Part shown: positions 1 to 10,331 of the stretch, piece by piece
How the letters are laid out: every line of letters begins with the position of its first letter
Position numbering within the stretch: position 1 is the stretch's first letter
From: Cochliopodium minus
Lineage: Eukaryota; Discosea; Himatismenida; Cochliopodiidae
Direction: 5' to 3'
Assembly (NCBI GenBank): GCA_024220525.1
Contig: JAMYWO010000408.1
Coordinates: 1 to 30,097 of the forward strand
Length of the DNA stretch: 30,097 bases
Position numbers and translations under genes: made by a program
The notes under the pieces: generated by a model
The model's input: the letters and a program-made list of their open reading frames with translations, nothing else
What the model was told of the DNA's origin: nothing
Database searches by the model: none

Positions 1-1886
1 CAAAATATCACCACCAACACTAGGAAAACCACTATCGCTTGTTTCCAGAACAGGAAAACCAAAACTAATAAAAAAAAAAAGTGAATAAAAAATAAATAAA
101 AAATAAAAAATATAAAAAATAAAAAAATTTGAAAAAATAAAAAAATAAAAAAAAATAAAAAAAATTTTAAAAAACAATTATTACCGAAATTGAATTGCTG
201 CATTTTGATCCTTTACATCAAATTTTGTTTCTTTTTTCGAAAAAGATTTTAATTTTTGAATGAGTTATTAGATTTGTAAATAAACAATAAACTAAAAATA
301 AATCGATTTTAAATTTTTTTATAGTATTGATCGGATGAGATCCAAATTATCGTTTGTAGATATTGATCCTTATCAATCATTTTTACTTTAAAATTTTTTA
401 TTGGGTAGAAGATGATAGGTATGAGGTTATTCAAAATGGATATGATTACCATTCTCGATATGGATCAGATATCATTTGTAAAATATGAATTTTTTTTTAT
501 AAACTTAATGAGTAAAAAGTAAAAACCAAGAATCTCATCAAAATTTTATCAAAATATTTTCTAATTAAGATATGTTATTCTCGGGCATAATGAGCATCCC
601 CAAAATTTTTTTTTGTAAAATCAATTTCAATACATTAGAAAGATAAAGTGATTACAATTATACAAGAAATAATGATTTTAAACATTATACTTGATCTGAT
701 ATAAACAGAACTTGAAAATTTTGATGCCAAGAAATTTCGAATAATTATTCTACTAATTCAAGATTTTTGCAATTTTATAAAATATCACATATTGATATAA
801 CAAGTTTTATAAATCAAATAATAATATCCTCTTTTATAATATCTCTATCTATCTTGAACTATCACTCACCTGATTCAATATGATACAAGATTTTGATGTG
901 AATTTCTCCACGAGCAAGTTTTTTCTTCTTATTTCCCTCATCCTTCTCTGCCCTCAACGGAATCCAAAACTCGAGCTCGGTATCAGGCTTGTAGATCACT
1001 GCTGAGAGGGGCAGGCAACATTGGCCAAGGAAATCTTTGCCAAATTTATCTTTATCCCACACAACAAAATGTATAACATCAAAAAGGACATTGTTGCTTG
1101 GAACACTTTGAAAAAAAAATTAATGTTTGATTGAGAAATAATGATTGATGGCTCAAAATGTTTTTAAAGTTAATTTTTATTGTATCATAAAGCGATATAT
1201 TAAAAGGATACATCAATATTCTTAATGAATGAAATAGATAAATTGATTATTAAAGATGTATGATACATATTCAATTTTTATAATACCTTATTGTATTGGA
1301 TATTATTATAATCATTAACAAATACGAATTCAATCAATTAATTATAAAGATTGAATACAATATTGTTTTTCTCATTATATTGTCCATATTTCTATTATTC
1401 TTCAAAAAAAAACAAGTATTATTTTACAATTTGAATTCCTCATTCCATACTGGATTCAATGTTTTGTATTTGATGGTGGTTGTTTGTTTGTCGAGATGAT
1501 TATAGAATATTTCGCAGAAAGGATCGCTGAATCCATTAGAATCAGCAGATAGCAATTTTTTTCCTTCCATCACTTTGAGAAATAATGTTAGATATATATT
1601 GCTTTTTAAAAATAAATGAAGTTGTTAATTTAACATTCTATAATTTTTGTCAAAATAAAAAATTAAATTAATTTTATTGTTCATGTAATTGATCTTTTTA
1701 ATCAAATTTAATGATTGGATGCTATAATTATTTAACATAAGCTCCATTATGTTTATATTTATTAATTTTTTTTCTTTCCGTCTCGATATTACCATTTATT
1801 TTGATATATTTGCTATTATCTTTATGCAAGGTATCATGATTCAAAGTGAGGGTTTTCTTTTTCTTTTTCGTTTCTTCGCCTCTCAT
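1..1886 (-). CDS. C2-domain protein, 5' part (runs off the left edge)
   Basis: Five exons on the minus strand with matching phase: 1886-1793, 1572-1428, 1105-870, 230-185 and 64-1. The ATG at 1886 follows a run of A. After a lysine-rich N-terminus, residues from about 25 to 155 form a C2 domain: a first strand reading YIKIN-VMEGKKLL, then SNGFSDPF with the first calcium-loop Asp, TLNPVWNEEF, and DKDKFGKDFLGQ with the second Asp cluster. The aspartates argue for a calcium-dependent phospholipid-binding C2. Past the domain the chain continues with RFGFPVLETS and leaves the window, so the effector part is unseen. The donor at 869 is a perfect GTGAGT and restores frame into the 230-185 exon across a 639-bp intron. 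A further exon hidden in that intron cannot be excluded. The gene is divergent from the SurE gene 175 bp away. Confidence 0.75.
231..869 (-). other. Long intron 3 of the C2-domain gene
   Basis: This 639-bp stretch separates two C2-gene exons whose phases match (1 nt plus 2 nt). Unlike most introns in the window it is not dominated by homopolymer tracts. It has mixed-composition sequence, especially at about 320-480 and 540-600, with no open frame of note on either strand. I see no tRNA fold and no convincing second gene. Confidence 0.45.
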
Positions 1887-2061
1887 TTTTTTTTTAATAT
1901 ATTTCAAAGAAAATAAATTAAAGGCTAAATCATTAAGGAGGATCTTGATTGTTGATTGATATATTTTTAGATTATGATCAATTTCCTTTTACAGCAAACA
2001 TAAAATTTGTAATTCAACTAAAAAATAAAAAAAAATCAAAACAAAAAAATTCATAAAGAAA

Positions 2062-3655
2062 ATGGAACAAAAGAAAAAGATATTAGTGAGCAATGATGAT
2101 GGAATAAATGCACCAGGAATAATAGATCTATTAAAAGAGGTAATAAAAAAAAAAACTTTTTATAAATAAATTTTTCAATATTTCAAATCGTCATTTGATA
2201 TACTCAAATTAATTGTTATATCAATACATATCATATCAGTTGGTATCCAGGGATAAATACGAAGTCAAAGTAGCGGCGCCAAGCCAACAAAATTCGGGCA
2301 AAAGTCATTCGATAACACTCGAGAAATACCTGGAAGTTGAATCATTCAAATATGAGGAGCCTGAGTTGGTCAATCTCCAATGTATAAAAGGTAAAATTTG
2401 AACAAATAATTGTTTGTGCGGAGTTTTTTAATTGTTTTGCGGAGTTTTTTTGATTTAAATTCCTTTTAATATAAAATAAATAATAATGATGGTCCATCAT
2501 ATAGGTGGATCTAAGTGACATTAAAAAATAATTCAAAATTAAACTTAAATTTGATTTTTTTTTTTTTTTTTAAATAATAGTTTATGGAACACCTGTTGAC
2601 TGCGTTGCTGTGAGCACACATTCAAATGTGTTTGGGGAAAATTGGAAACCAGATCTGGTTATATCAGGAATTAACGCAGGAGCAAATGTAAAAAAAAAAT
2701 AAAAAATAAAAAAATAAAAAATAAAAAAATAAAAAAAATAAAAAATAAAAAAAATGAAAAAATAAAAAATAAGTACAATTTTTTAAAATAAGAAATTAAT
2801 TAATTTATTTTTTTTTTAGACAGGACTAAATTGTCATTACTCTGGAACTTGTGGAGCTGGTAATTAAAAAAATATAAAAAAAAATCAAATAAAAATGAAA
2901 AAAAAAATTTTAAAATAAAATAAAGATGATAAATATTCAATAAAAAATTAAATATTTTTAGCTAGGGAAGCAGTGATCAACGGAATACCTGCAATAGCTT
3001 GTTCATTAGACTACCCCAAAAACACAAGCATCTGGCACTATCCCTCCGCAGCCAGGATCATCCACAACCTCGTCGACAAATTCTTCGAGGAGAACGCTTT
3101 CGTTCACTTTAAAAAGGCTGTCATCAATGTCAACGTTCCCAACATCCCTGTTGATCAGATCAAGGGTGCGAAGTATGTCAAACAAGGTCCTTCTAAGTTT
3201 TATGGCGAGTATGTGCAAGTGCATGACAAAGAGCCAAAAGCAAATCATAAGGTAATTATTTTATTTAATTAATTTTTAATTAATATTTTTAATTAATTGT
3301 ATTTTTAATTAATTTAATTTTTATTAAAATTATTTTATTTTTTATTTTTTAAACTATTTATTTTTTTGTATTTTTATTTTTTTGTATTTTTATTTTTTAA
3401 ATTTATTTAATTTGTATTTTTTATATTTCAATTTAATATTTTTTTCTTTTCAAATACTTTTTTTTTTGATTAATAAAGTCTTATCGTTTGGAAGTAAAAA
3501 TGGATTTTTGTGATCCTTCAAATGATTACGACTCACAAGCAATAGAAGAAGGGTTTGTGACCATCAGTACATTGGGACTGATCTACACCACTTCTAATGG
3601 AGAAGATGAAAAGTTGCAAAGTTTTAAATACAATTTTTTGCTTGAAGGAATTTAA
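2062..3655 (+). CDS. surE: SurE-type 5'/3'-nucleotidase (survival protein SurE)
   Basis: Six exons: 2062-2139, 2240-2390, 2581-2687, 2820-2859, 2962-3251 and 3479-3655, giving 280 residues against about 250 in bacterial SurE. The family hydrolyses phosphate from 5'- and 3'-nucleotides with a divalent metal. The metal-binding signature is complete: ILVSNDDGINAPGI at residues 7-20, then NSGKSHSIT carrying the conserved Ser, and VISGINAGANTGLN with the conserved Asn. The motif YSGTCGAAREAVINGIPAIA follows, and the C-terminal region has SQAIEEGFVTIS (bacterial form: D..A...GYVSITPL). No targeting signal is obvious, so it is probably cytosolic. The gene converges on the TraB gene with 103 bp between stops. 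SurE is patchy in eukaryotes, but every exon here is bounded by the local type of splice site, so it is a settled nuclear gene and not contamination. Confidence 0.93.
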
Positions 3656-3758
3656 AAAATAAACGAAAATTAAAAAAATTTTGTTTTAAATTGTTTTTAT
3701 TGTTTTTTTTTGTTAGAAATTGTTTTTTTTGTTGAGAAATATATGTTAAAAATTTTTT

Positions 3759-5671
3759 TTATTTGTGTTTAGTCAATGGAGCAGAATTCCAATTTCTTTC
3801 AATCCCGTCCAAATGTACTAGTCCTACAACTCCGACAATCATATTCCCTCTGCAATGTTTTAGTTGCTGTGTCATGTGAATGTCTCTGTCTAGAAAAAAA
3901 AATTTTTGGTAAAAGAAAGAAAAGAAAAGATAAAAAAATACCATTAATTAAAATGTCATAAACCTTTGGGGAAAGAATTTGAAGAATACCACCTAATTTT
4001 TGATATAAAATATTTTTTTATGATTTAATTAATTGATTGTTTTAATTTATTAAATCATTTATTTCTTAAATTATTTTTTATTTTACGATTTGATGATATT
4101 ATTTTTTAATATTTTTTTAATATTTTTTAATATTTTTTATTTTTATTTATTTATTTAATTTTATTATTTTTTTGATTTTTTTACCCAATCTTTTAGCAAA
4201 ATCTCTGTTTTTGATATTTTCCAACACCTTCTCGAGATCGTCGGTTTTCAACATCTCAGTGAGGGTCTGCATATCTTCGGGAGGGATTTTGTTCACATTT
4301 TGCATTAAACCAGATAATTCACCCATTGCTACAAATAGTGTCATTTTTATTTTTTATTTCAAATTTTTTATTTCAAATGTGTTTTTATTTTTTTATTTTT
4401 TATTTCAAATTTTTTATTTTTTATTTTTTATTTTTTATTTTTTATTTTTTATTTTTTATTTCTTATTGTTTATTTTTTATTATTTCTTAATTTTTAATTT
4501 TGAATTATTTCGAATTTTTTATTTCTCATTTCTTATTTTTTTATTTTTTATTTTTTATTTTTAAATTTTGAATAAATTTTTTATTTTTGATTTTTTTATT
4601 TATCAACTTTTATTCATTATTTCTTATTTTTTATTTTTTATTTATTATTCTAATTGTTTATTAATTAATTTCATAAATTTTTTTATTTAATTTTGATTTT
4701 TTTATTTTTTATTTTTCTTTTTTTATTTTTTTTTCTTTACTTACATTGCATGACTTTTCTTTGAGTTTCTTCGATAGGAAGATCACCATAGACCAAGTTG
4801 ATGTTCCTCTCTTTGGCTTCCTCTATTGCCACCTTGAACTCACGACCTTGTTGTAGTCCCATCAGTTTTGCAATGTTTTTTGCCATTGAAAGTTGGCTTC
4901 CTGATAATAAAAAAATAAAACAATAAAACAATAAACATAAAAAAAATAAACAATAAACAATAAAAAAATAAAAAATAAAAAAATAATACAAAAGAATCAA
5001 AAAATAAAAAATAAATAAAAAAGAATAAAAAAAATTAATAAATATTCAAAAAAATTATAATTAAAAAATTAAAAATATTTTTAGCCATGTATAATTAAAA
5101 ATAAACTAAAAATTAAAAATTAAAAAAAATTGAAAAATAAAAGATTCAAAATATTTATTAACCCATCATCATTTTTGAAAAAAATCCCATGGGTCCTCCA
5201 AATCCGAAAGGGTTTGCATTTGTGTTGGTTCCAGCCAACACTTGTTGAGCTCTTTTCTCATCCAATTCCAAGAAGATGGTATCTGGATTCACATTGTTTA
5301 TAACCTATCAAAAATATGATTCGAAAGAGAATTTGGAATGAATTTTTGATTATAATAATTATAATTATTTCACTGAATTTTTAAAAAAATTTTTTTTTTT
5401 GAATATATATTTTTTTTACCTTTCTAACTTCTTCAGCAGATTTTTCAGAGACGTGTGATGTTCCTATAATGAAAAAATCCTATCATATTTTCAGTTTATT
5501 ATATTATAATCGTTATGTAGAGCTAAATTCTGTTACTTTATTGGTTGCGCTGTCTCTCAGATACAATAATGTGTTCCAATCTCCTGTTGATAAATAGTTT
5601 GTGTTCGAATAATATCTATTGAATTGGAATTTGAAAGTTTTCTTTGTACTGTATTTCTTGAATAGCTTCAT
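3759..5671 (-). CDS. TraB-family protein, probably mitochondrial (TRABD-like)
   Basis: Seven exons: 5671-5537, 5479-5420, 5304-5163, 4900-4745, 4328-4185, 3992-3942 and 3889-3759, giving 272 residues (animal TRABD is longer, about 370). The TraB/PrgY signature is complete in order: FFIIGTSHVSEKSAEEVRK (GxxH motif), PDTIFLELDEKR, GREFKVAIEEA, NLVYGDLPIEETQRK, RDIHMTQQL and VGVVGLVHLDGI. The N-terminus MKLFKKYSTKKTFKFQFNRYYS is rich in Lys, Arg and aromatics and has no acidic residue, as expected of a mitochondrial presequence. The family is linked to mitochondria in animals and plants; the biochemical activity is unsettled. A short Gly/Met-rich insertion (GFGGPMGFFSKMMM) interrupts the domain after ELDEKR. 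The short 3992-3942 exon is fixed by phase and by the family match on both sides. Two introns (5162-4901, 4744-4329) are long A- or T-rich tracts of opposite polarity. Confidence 0.88.
4329..4744 (-). other. 416-bp low-complexity intron of the TraB gene
   Basis: On the plus strand this is a nearly pure TTTTTTA-type tract, so it is A-rich in the transcript. It links phase-1 exons with a canonical GTAAGT donor at 4744 and TTTGTAG acceptor. The previous intron, 5162-4901, is T-rich in the transcript, so the two are complementary across the 156-nt exon between them. Confidence 0.8.
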
Positions 5672-6072
5672 TTTTTTTTTTATTACAAGTTTTTAAATAA
5701 AAAATGAAAAGCATAAAATATATAGCAAATTCCCATTGAAATCCATCTTTGATACATCTTGCAAATCTATATCATCTTCAAAATAATCCATAAATCCTTA
5801 ATTTATAAAACGATCTTCAATAGAAATATCAATTATTTGACCAAAAGGAATAAATATAACGTCATAATGATCTTTATATCAATCATAAGAGGATGAAATC
5901 AAAATTATAAAATATCTGCAAAATAAAATAACTATTATAGAAACATTATCTCAATAAAGATCACATTATCGTTTCATTCTCTTTTATAAATATCCTCAAT
6001 AAAAATTCAACGTATAAAAATATAAAATTTTGAAAGAAATGGTGTCAAAAATTAAAAAATAAATTAAAAAAA
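5672..6072. promoter_or_regulatory. Divergent intergenic region, TraB gene / secreted protein
   Basis: The 401 bp between two divergent start codons must hold both promoters. The sequence is AT-rich but mixed, with several TATAAA-like strings (around 5714-5722, 5860-5880, 5985-5995 and 6015-6025). Both ATGs are preceded by A runs. No open frame or RNA gene was seen, and no promoter element can be assigned with confidence. Confidence 0.35.
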
Positions 6073-7372
6073 ATGAAGATGAAAATAATACTCTTTGTAT
6101 TTTCACTGGTATTGTTTATGGTATCAAGTAAAGTGATAATGAGAAATAGAGTAGGAAGAAGTGTATCACATCAATCTGTATTATTACATTTGGACTTTCA
6201 TGGAAGGTGAATAGAAAAATAATAATATAAAAGGAGAGTGAATGGATATAGAATTTTTTTAACATGAACTCTATTCAAAATAGAAGCTTAAAATAGATAT
6301 ACTTTTAACAATAAAATAATTAATATTTTGATAGTTGTGATGACTTTATAGGTCAAAATATTAAAACAAGCACATTGAATCCTTCATCCACATGTTTACC
6401 TATTACTGGATCAGATGATAGTGATGATGTCACCACAGAAATAATTTGCCATAATACAGGCAGAAACAATGCAAAGATAGATGTAATCAACGCTTTCTTG
6501 ACATTAAGCAAAACTCCTGTAAGTAGCTTTGTGGTATCATTCATTCCTCAACATGAGTTCAAATCAAGCAGCAATGTACATTTGACAAGACCATTCTGTG
6601 TCATCTCAAATAATCTTTGTGATAAAGCTAATCCAAAGGTAATCCTAAATATATCCTCATGATTCCAATCAATAACAACCTTATATCAATTATTGATATC
6701 AACATAAAAGAATTATATTCTTTATCAATGTAAATTTAACTTGAAATAATGAACTTAAATTGTTTAAAAACCATAAAATGTTGATATTCTTGATAATGAC
6801 CTTCATAAAACATTATTCACATTAATTTAAAGGTCATTTCTGTTTGTGAAGATGTTCCAGTTGATACAAGAGGCAAGGGTATCGTAAATAAATCTACCAA
6901 CACCGTCTACATCGTCTCCAACAACGCGCCAAAGCCCACCGTCTGCTTCGACTCCCTCACTGATACTTGCTGTAGCTATATCTCTCCCACTAACGGAATC
7001 TGCAAGGAATTTCCCGCTTCCAAATATTTCTTCGATTCTGAATACAGAGGTCCACAAAAGGATATCAATGTTCGCCCTCCATACAACAATCATCCTTTCA
7101 AAAAAGATGAGGATTCTAAATCTTCAGATGATGATAAGAATGTTAATTCCGGCAAGAAGCAGGAGCAGCCTGTGAAGACCAAGAACAACAAAAAAGATGA
7201 AGAAATCAACGATGTTGATGAATCTGAAGAGGAACCTTTGGAGCAAGAGGAGAAGGAGGTTGTTGTCAGAAGGGCTCCTAAGAGTTCCAATGGAAAGCGT
7301 CAAAGAAAGCCTAACAACAGCAACAAAAAACCTCACAAGATCTTTAAACACAAATCTGGAAAGAAACCTTGA
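6073..7372 (+). CDS. Secreted cysteine-rich protein with long charged C-terminal tail
   Basis: Three exons: 6073-6206, 6335-6638 and 6833-7372, giving 325 residues and a TGA stop. The N-terminus MKMKIILFVFSLVLFMVSSK is a clear signal peptide; a second in-frame ATG lies at 6079. The next 190 residues or so contain about ten cysteines (including CDD, STCLP, IICH, PFCV, LCDK, SVCED, TVCF, DTCCS, GICK), an even number that suits a disulfide-bonded extracellular fold. The last 100 residues or so are low-complexity and highly charged, first acidic (DEDSKSSDDDK, DESEEEPLEQEEKE) then strongly basic (RRAPKSSNGKRQRK to KHKSGKKP). No transmembrane segment follows the signal peptide. I recognise no family. 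The basic tail might bind nucleic acid, heparin-like glycans or a cell surface, which is only a guess. Exon 3 has more C at third codon positions than its neighbours. Confidence 0.8.
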
Positions 7373-7484
7373 GTTAAATAAACTTTCAAAAACGTTTATA
7401 TTAAACTATTTTTTTATCTATAAAAATGATTTTAATTTTATTTTATAATATTTAATTAAATTTATAAAAAATAAAATAAAAAAA

Positions 7485-8192
7485 ATGGAAATTGTTGTTT
7501 TGAAAGGAGAGTTATTGAAAATACCAAAATATATTGAGAAATCTATAATCACTTCATTGATTGATGAATCTAGAGATTATCTTACCCTTTCTCTAGTTTG
7601 TAAGAAATGGTATAATCTTTATTTATTCTTCTCCTTTTAATTTACCTGATACAGGAAAGATATATGTGATACGATCAAAGAAGATCGATTTATATGTATC
7701 AATGGAATTACATCAATCCTCGAAAAGGGAGGCATAGTGAAGAATAAAATAATAAACGATATCAACAACCTTGAATATCAGAAATATGCCCTTCATTTCG
7801 AAGATTGTATCTTTTTGGCGGAAGTAAGTAATCACATGGAGGAATATAATCATCGATCAATCTTTATCAACTGCCTATTCACTGAGAATGTAACATTTTA
7901 TGGTGTATTTTTCACTGAAGGGATTCACATGCAATCAAATGTCTGCAAAAAAGAAGTCACATTTTTTGCAGGAGGACATAATAAGACCCAAACATATGAG
8001 TTTATCGGAAATAAATTCTTTCAATTTGTGGATTTCACTGATTCTATTTTTTATTTTGATGTTATCTTCAAAAACAACTTCTTTATGGAGGGAACCAATC
8101 TTTGTGGGAATAAAAACAAGCCGTACAGATGTTCTTTTGATGGAAAATTGATTTTGGAGAACAATGAGGGAAATTTGGAGTTGAATAATTAA
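7485..8192 (+). CDS. F-box protein with a possible beta-helix C-terminus
   Basis: Two exons, 7485-7609 and 7655-8192, give 220 residues. Residues 9-45 (LLKIPKYIEKSIITSLIDES, then LTLSLVCKKWKDI) fit the F-box pattern of Leu-Pro/Ile-x-E, a central helix and a closing L..VCK.W. That suggests a substrate adaptor of an SCF-type ubiquitin ligase. From about residue 100 the chain has short, irregular repeats rich in F, N and T (CLFTENVTFYGVFFTEGI, KKEVTFFAGG, YEFIGNKFFQFVDFTDSIF, VIFKNNFF), which resemble solenoid or beta-helix coils. No LRR, WD40 or kelch domain is visible. The ATG at 7485 has a strong A-rich context and lies 112 bp from the preceding stop. The stop at 8190-8192 is only 26 bp before the ferredoxin ATG. 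Confidence 0.72.
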
Positions 8193-8218
8193 ATAAATTA
8201 AAAATAAATAAAAAAAAA

Positions 8219-9010
8219 ATGATTTTCAAAAAAACATTAAAATTCAACATCACCAAATCCAACAAAAAATCCATATTCAAAGTAAATAAAATGCCAATAA
8301 TGTATAATAGATCATATTCAAAAAGTATTAACGTAATATTCAAAAATACAGACGGTAAAAAATAAGCATCAAAGATTTGAGCATCTCTGATTAATAAATT
8401 TAGAATATGTATATCTTTATATGACCTAAGATGAAGATCAATTATTTCTTAATTTTTTTATTGTTCAGGAAACAATCAGGGGGTAAGAGAAGTATTGGCA
8501 GTACCTCCTGAATCCGTCATAGATGTATCTTTGGCGAACGATATAAGATTACCTTGTGTATGTGAAGGTGATTAACTAGATAATTTTCAAAAATAAAAAT
8601 AAAATATTATATCTCCTTTGTCAAACAAAGATTGATCAATACCATAATCTATTGAAATACAATCTTTACCCAATCATATTTATCATTCCTTTTTTATTAG
8701 GTGCTTTGAGTTGTTCCACCTGCCATGTTTATGTTGATCAAAAATATTATGATATGCTCCCTCCTCCATCTGAAGAAGAATTGGATGTGTTGGATCTCGC
8801 AAAAGATAAACGTGAAAAGTAATCCAAACAATAAGAATTTTCTTATTCTTTTTCCATTTATCAAAAAATAAATTTTTTTTTTTTTTATTTTCTATCCCGA
8901 TTCCCAACAGCTCCAGATTGGGCTGCCAGATTGTATTGACAAATAAATTGGATGGAATCACATTGGAAATTCCTGAATCATTCAATAACTTGATGGGATC
9001 TGCAAGATGA
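8219..9010 (+). CDS. Mitochondrial [2Fe-2S] ferredoxin, adrenodoxin/Yah1 type
   Basis: Four exons: 8219-8354, 8469-8567, 8701-8818 and 8911-9010, giving 150 residues. This electron carrier works in mitochondrial iron-sulfur cluster assembly (Yah1/FDX2) or in heme and sterol modification, taking electrons from ferredoxin reductase. The first 40 residues or so are basic and hydroxylated without acids, a presequence ending near YSKS. The ferredoxin fold starts at INVIFKNTDG. Cluster ligands are in CEGALSCSTC (C-x5-C-x2-C) and the fourth Cys in SRLGCQIVL. The acidic partner-binding helix reads PPPSEEELDVLDLA, typical of adrenodoxin-type proteins. The exon junctions agree in phase (1, 1, 2). Sequence alone does not separate FDX1 from FDX2 function, but as the only visible copy an essential Yah1-like role is likely. 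Confidence 0.95.
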
Positions 9011-9129
9011 TTTCTCCAAATAAAAAATATTTATTAAAAAAAATAAAAAATATTACTTGTATACTCTCCTATACTCTTATATCCTCTTTGTGTTTATTTT
9101 TAAAAGAAATTATTCTTATTATTATTTAA

Positions 9130-10226
9130 ATGGAAGTGACTAATAACAATAGAAGAATCAGAAATGCGACAGTCGAAGATGTAAAAGTGATGCACGATAT
9201 CATAGAAAGAGCATATAGAGGTATTATATCAAAAATAAACTTTTTTTTTAAATTTTTATACAATTGACATCGGTATTCAAATAAACTTTTAATCATTGAT
9301 GAAATATATTGTTGAAGAATAATTCATTGATGTAGATTATCATTATACATTCTTCATTTTATTTTGTGGTTATGGAAAAAAAACATCCGCTAACAAAATT
9401 TTTCTTATTCAAAATATTTATCAAACAAATTAAAAATTAATAAAATTAATAAAACAAAAATTGATTGAACACATTCTTTTCATCTAAGGAAAAAACGAAA
9501 AGACATGGACTACTGAAGCAAACATCTTGGATGGTATAAGAATAACACCAGAAGCGTTGGAAGAGCTAATCAAATCAACAACTAATTGCTTTGTGTTAGT
9601 AGCAGAACAACTCAAAGAAGAAAAGTGGGAAATAGCAGGTTGCATTGTAAAAAAAAAAAATGAAAATTGAGTTTTTTAATATTTTTTAAAAAAAATAATT
9701 TCAAAAATTTTTTATCAATAATTTTTTTTTTTTTAAAAGAAAATTGACTGGAACCCAGAAACTAAAGAAGCAGAATTTGGATTATTTGGTAAAATGTCAT
9801 ATTAGAAATTTTATTTTTAATTTCATTTCATTCACTTTTATTTAATTGAACAGCTGTAAATCCTGACCTACAAAGTTCTGGCTTTGGATCTTTTTTAATA
9901 AAAAATGCTGAAAATTATGCTTTTGGTAAAAAATAAATTTTTTTATTTTTTTATTTTTATTTTTATTTTTTTTTTATTTTTGTTTTTTAATTTATTTTTT
10001 TAAAAAATTTTTTATTTTTTTAAATTTTTTTAAAGAAAAACTTGGAGCAAAATTTTTTTGTTTGCACGTAATCACTGAAAGAAGTGAGCTTTTGAATTGG
10101 TACAAAAAGTTAGGATACAAAGAAACCGAAGAAGTCACCGATTTTGACAGTTTGGTGGGCAGATTTGGTGAACCCACCAAGAAATTGTATTTTGTCCTTT
10201 TAAAAAAAGATGCAAAAAAAAATTAA
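9130..10226 (+). CDS. GNAT-family N-acetyltransferase
   Basis: Five exons: 9130-9220, 9489-9646, 9740-9788, 9854-9925 and 10036-10226, giving 186 residues. It starts RRIRNATVEDVKVMHDIIERAY, the usual first strand and helix of GNAT enzymes. The acetyl-CoA pyrophosphate loop (motif A) is AVNPDLQSSGFGSFLIKNAE, with the Q-x-x-G-x-G pattern, and motif B is ERSELLNWYKKLGYKET. A central strand FVLVAEQL and the EFGLFAV strand complete the fold. Substrate is not predictable; the arrangement resembles small-molecule acetyltransferases more than histone enzymes. It converges on the ankyrin gene with 105 bp between stops. The intron at 9221-9488 is complex, whereas the later ones are short T-rich spacers. 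Confidence 0.88.
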
Positions 10227-10331
10227 AAATTTTTTGGAAAACATTTTCAATTTTTTTTTTTTTTTCCTTTTTTAGTTTTTTTTTTGTTAATAAATTTTTT
10301 TTTGTTTATAAATTTTTTTTTTGTTTTTAAT

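Noticed and set aside
4172-4564. 130-residue plus-strand frame rich in Phe, Leu and Ile, resembling a membrane protein
   Set aside because: It is translation of T-rich intron sequence and antisense exon; the same artefact appears at 25458-25916 and 26027-26257.
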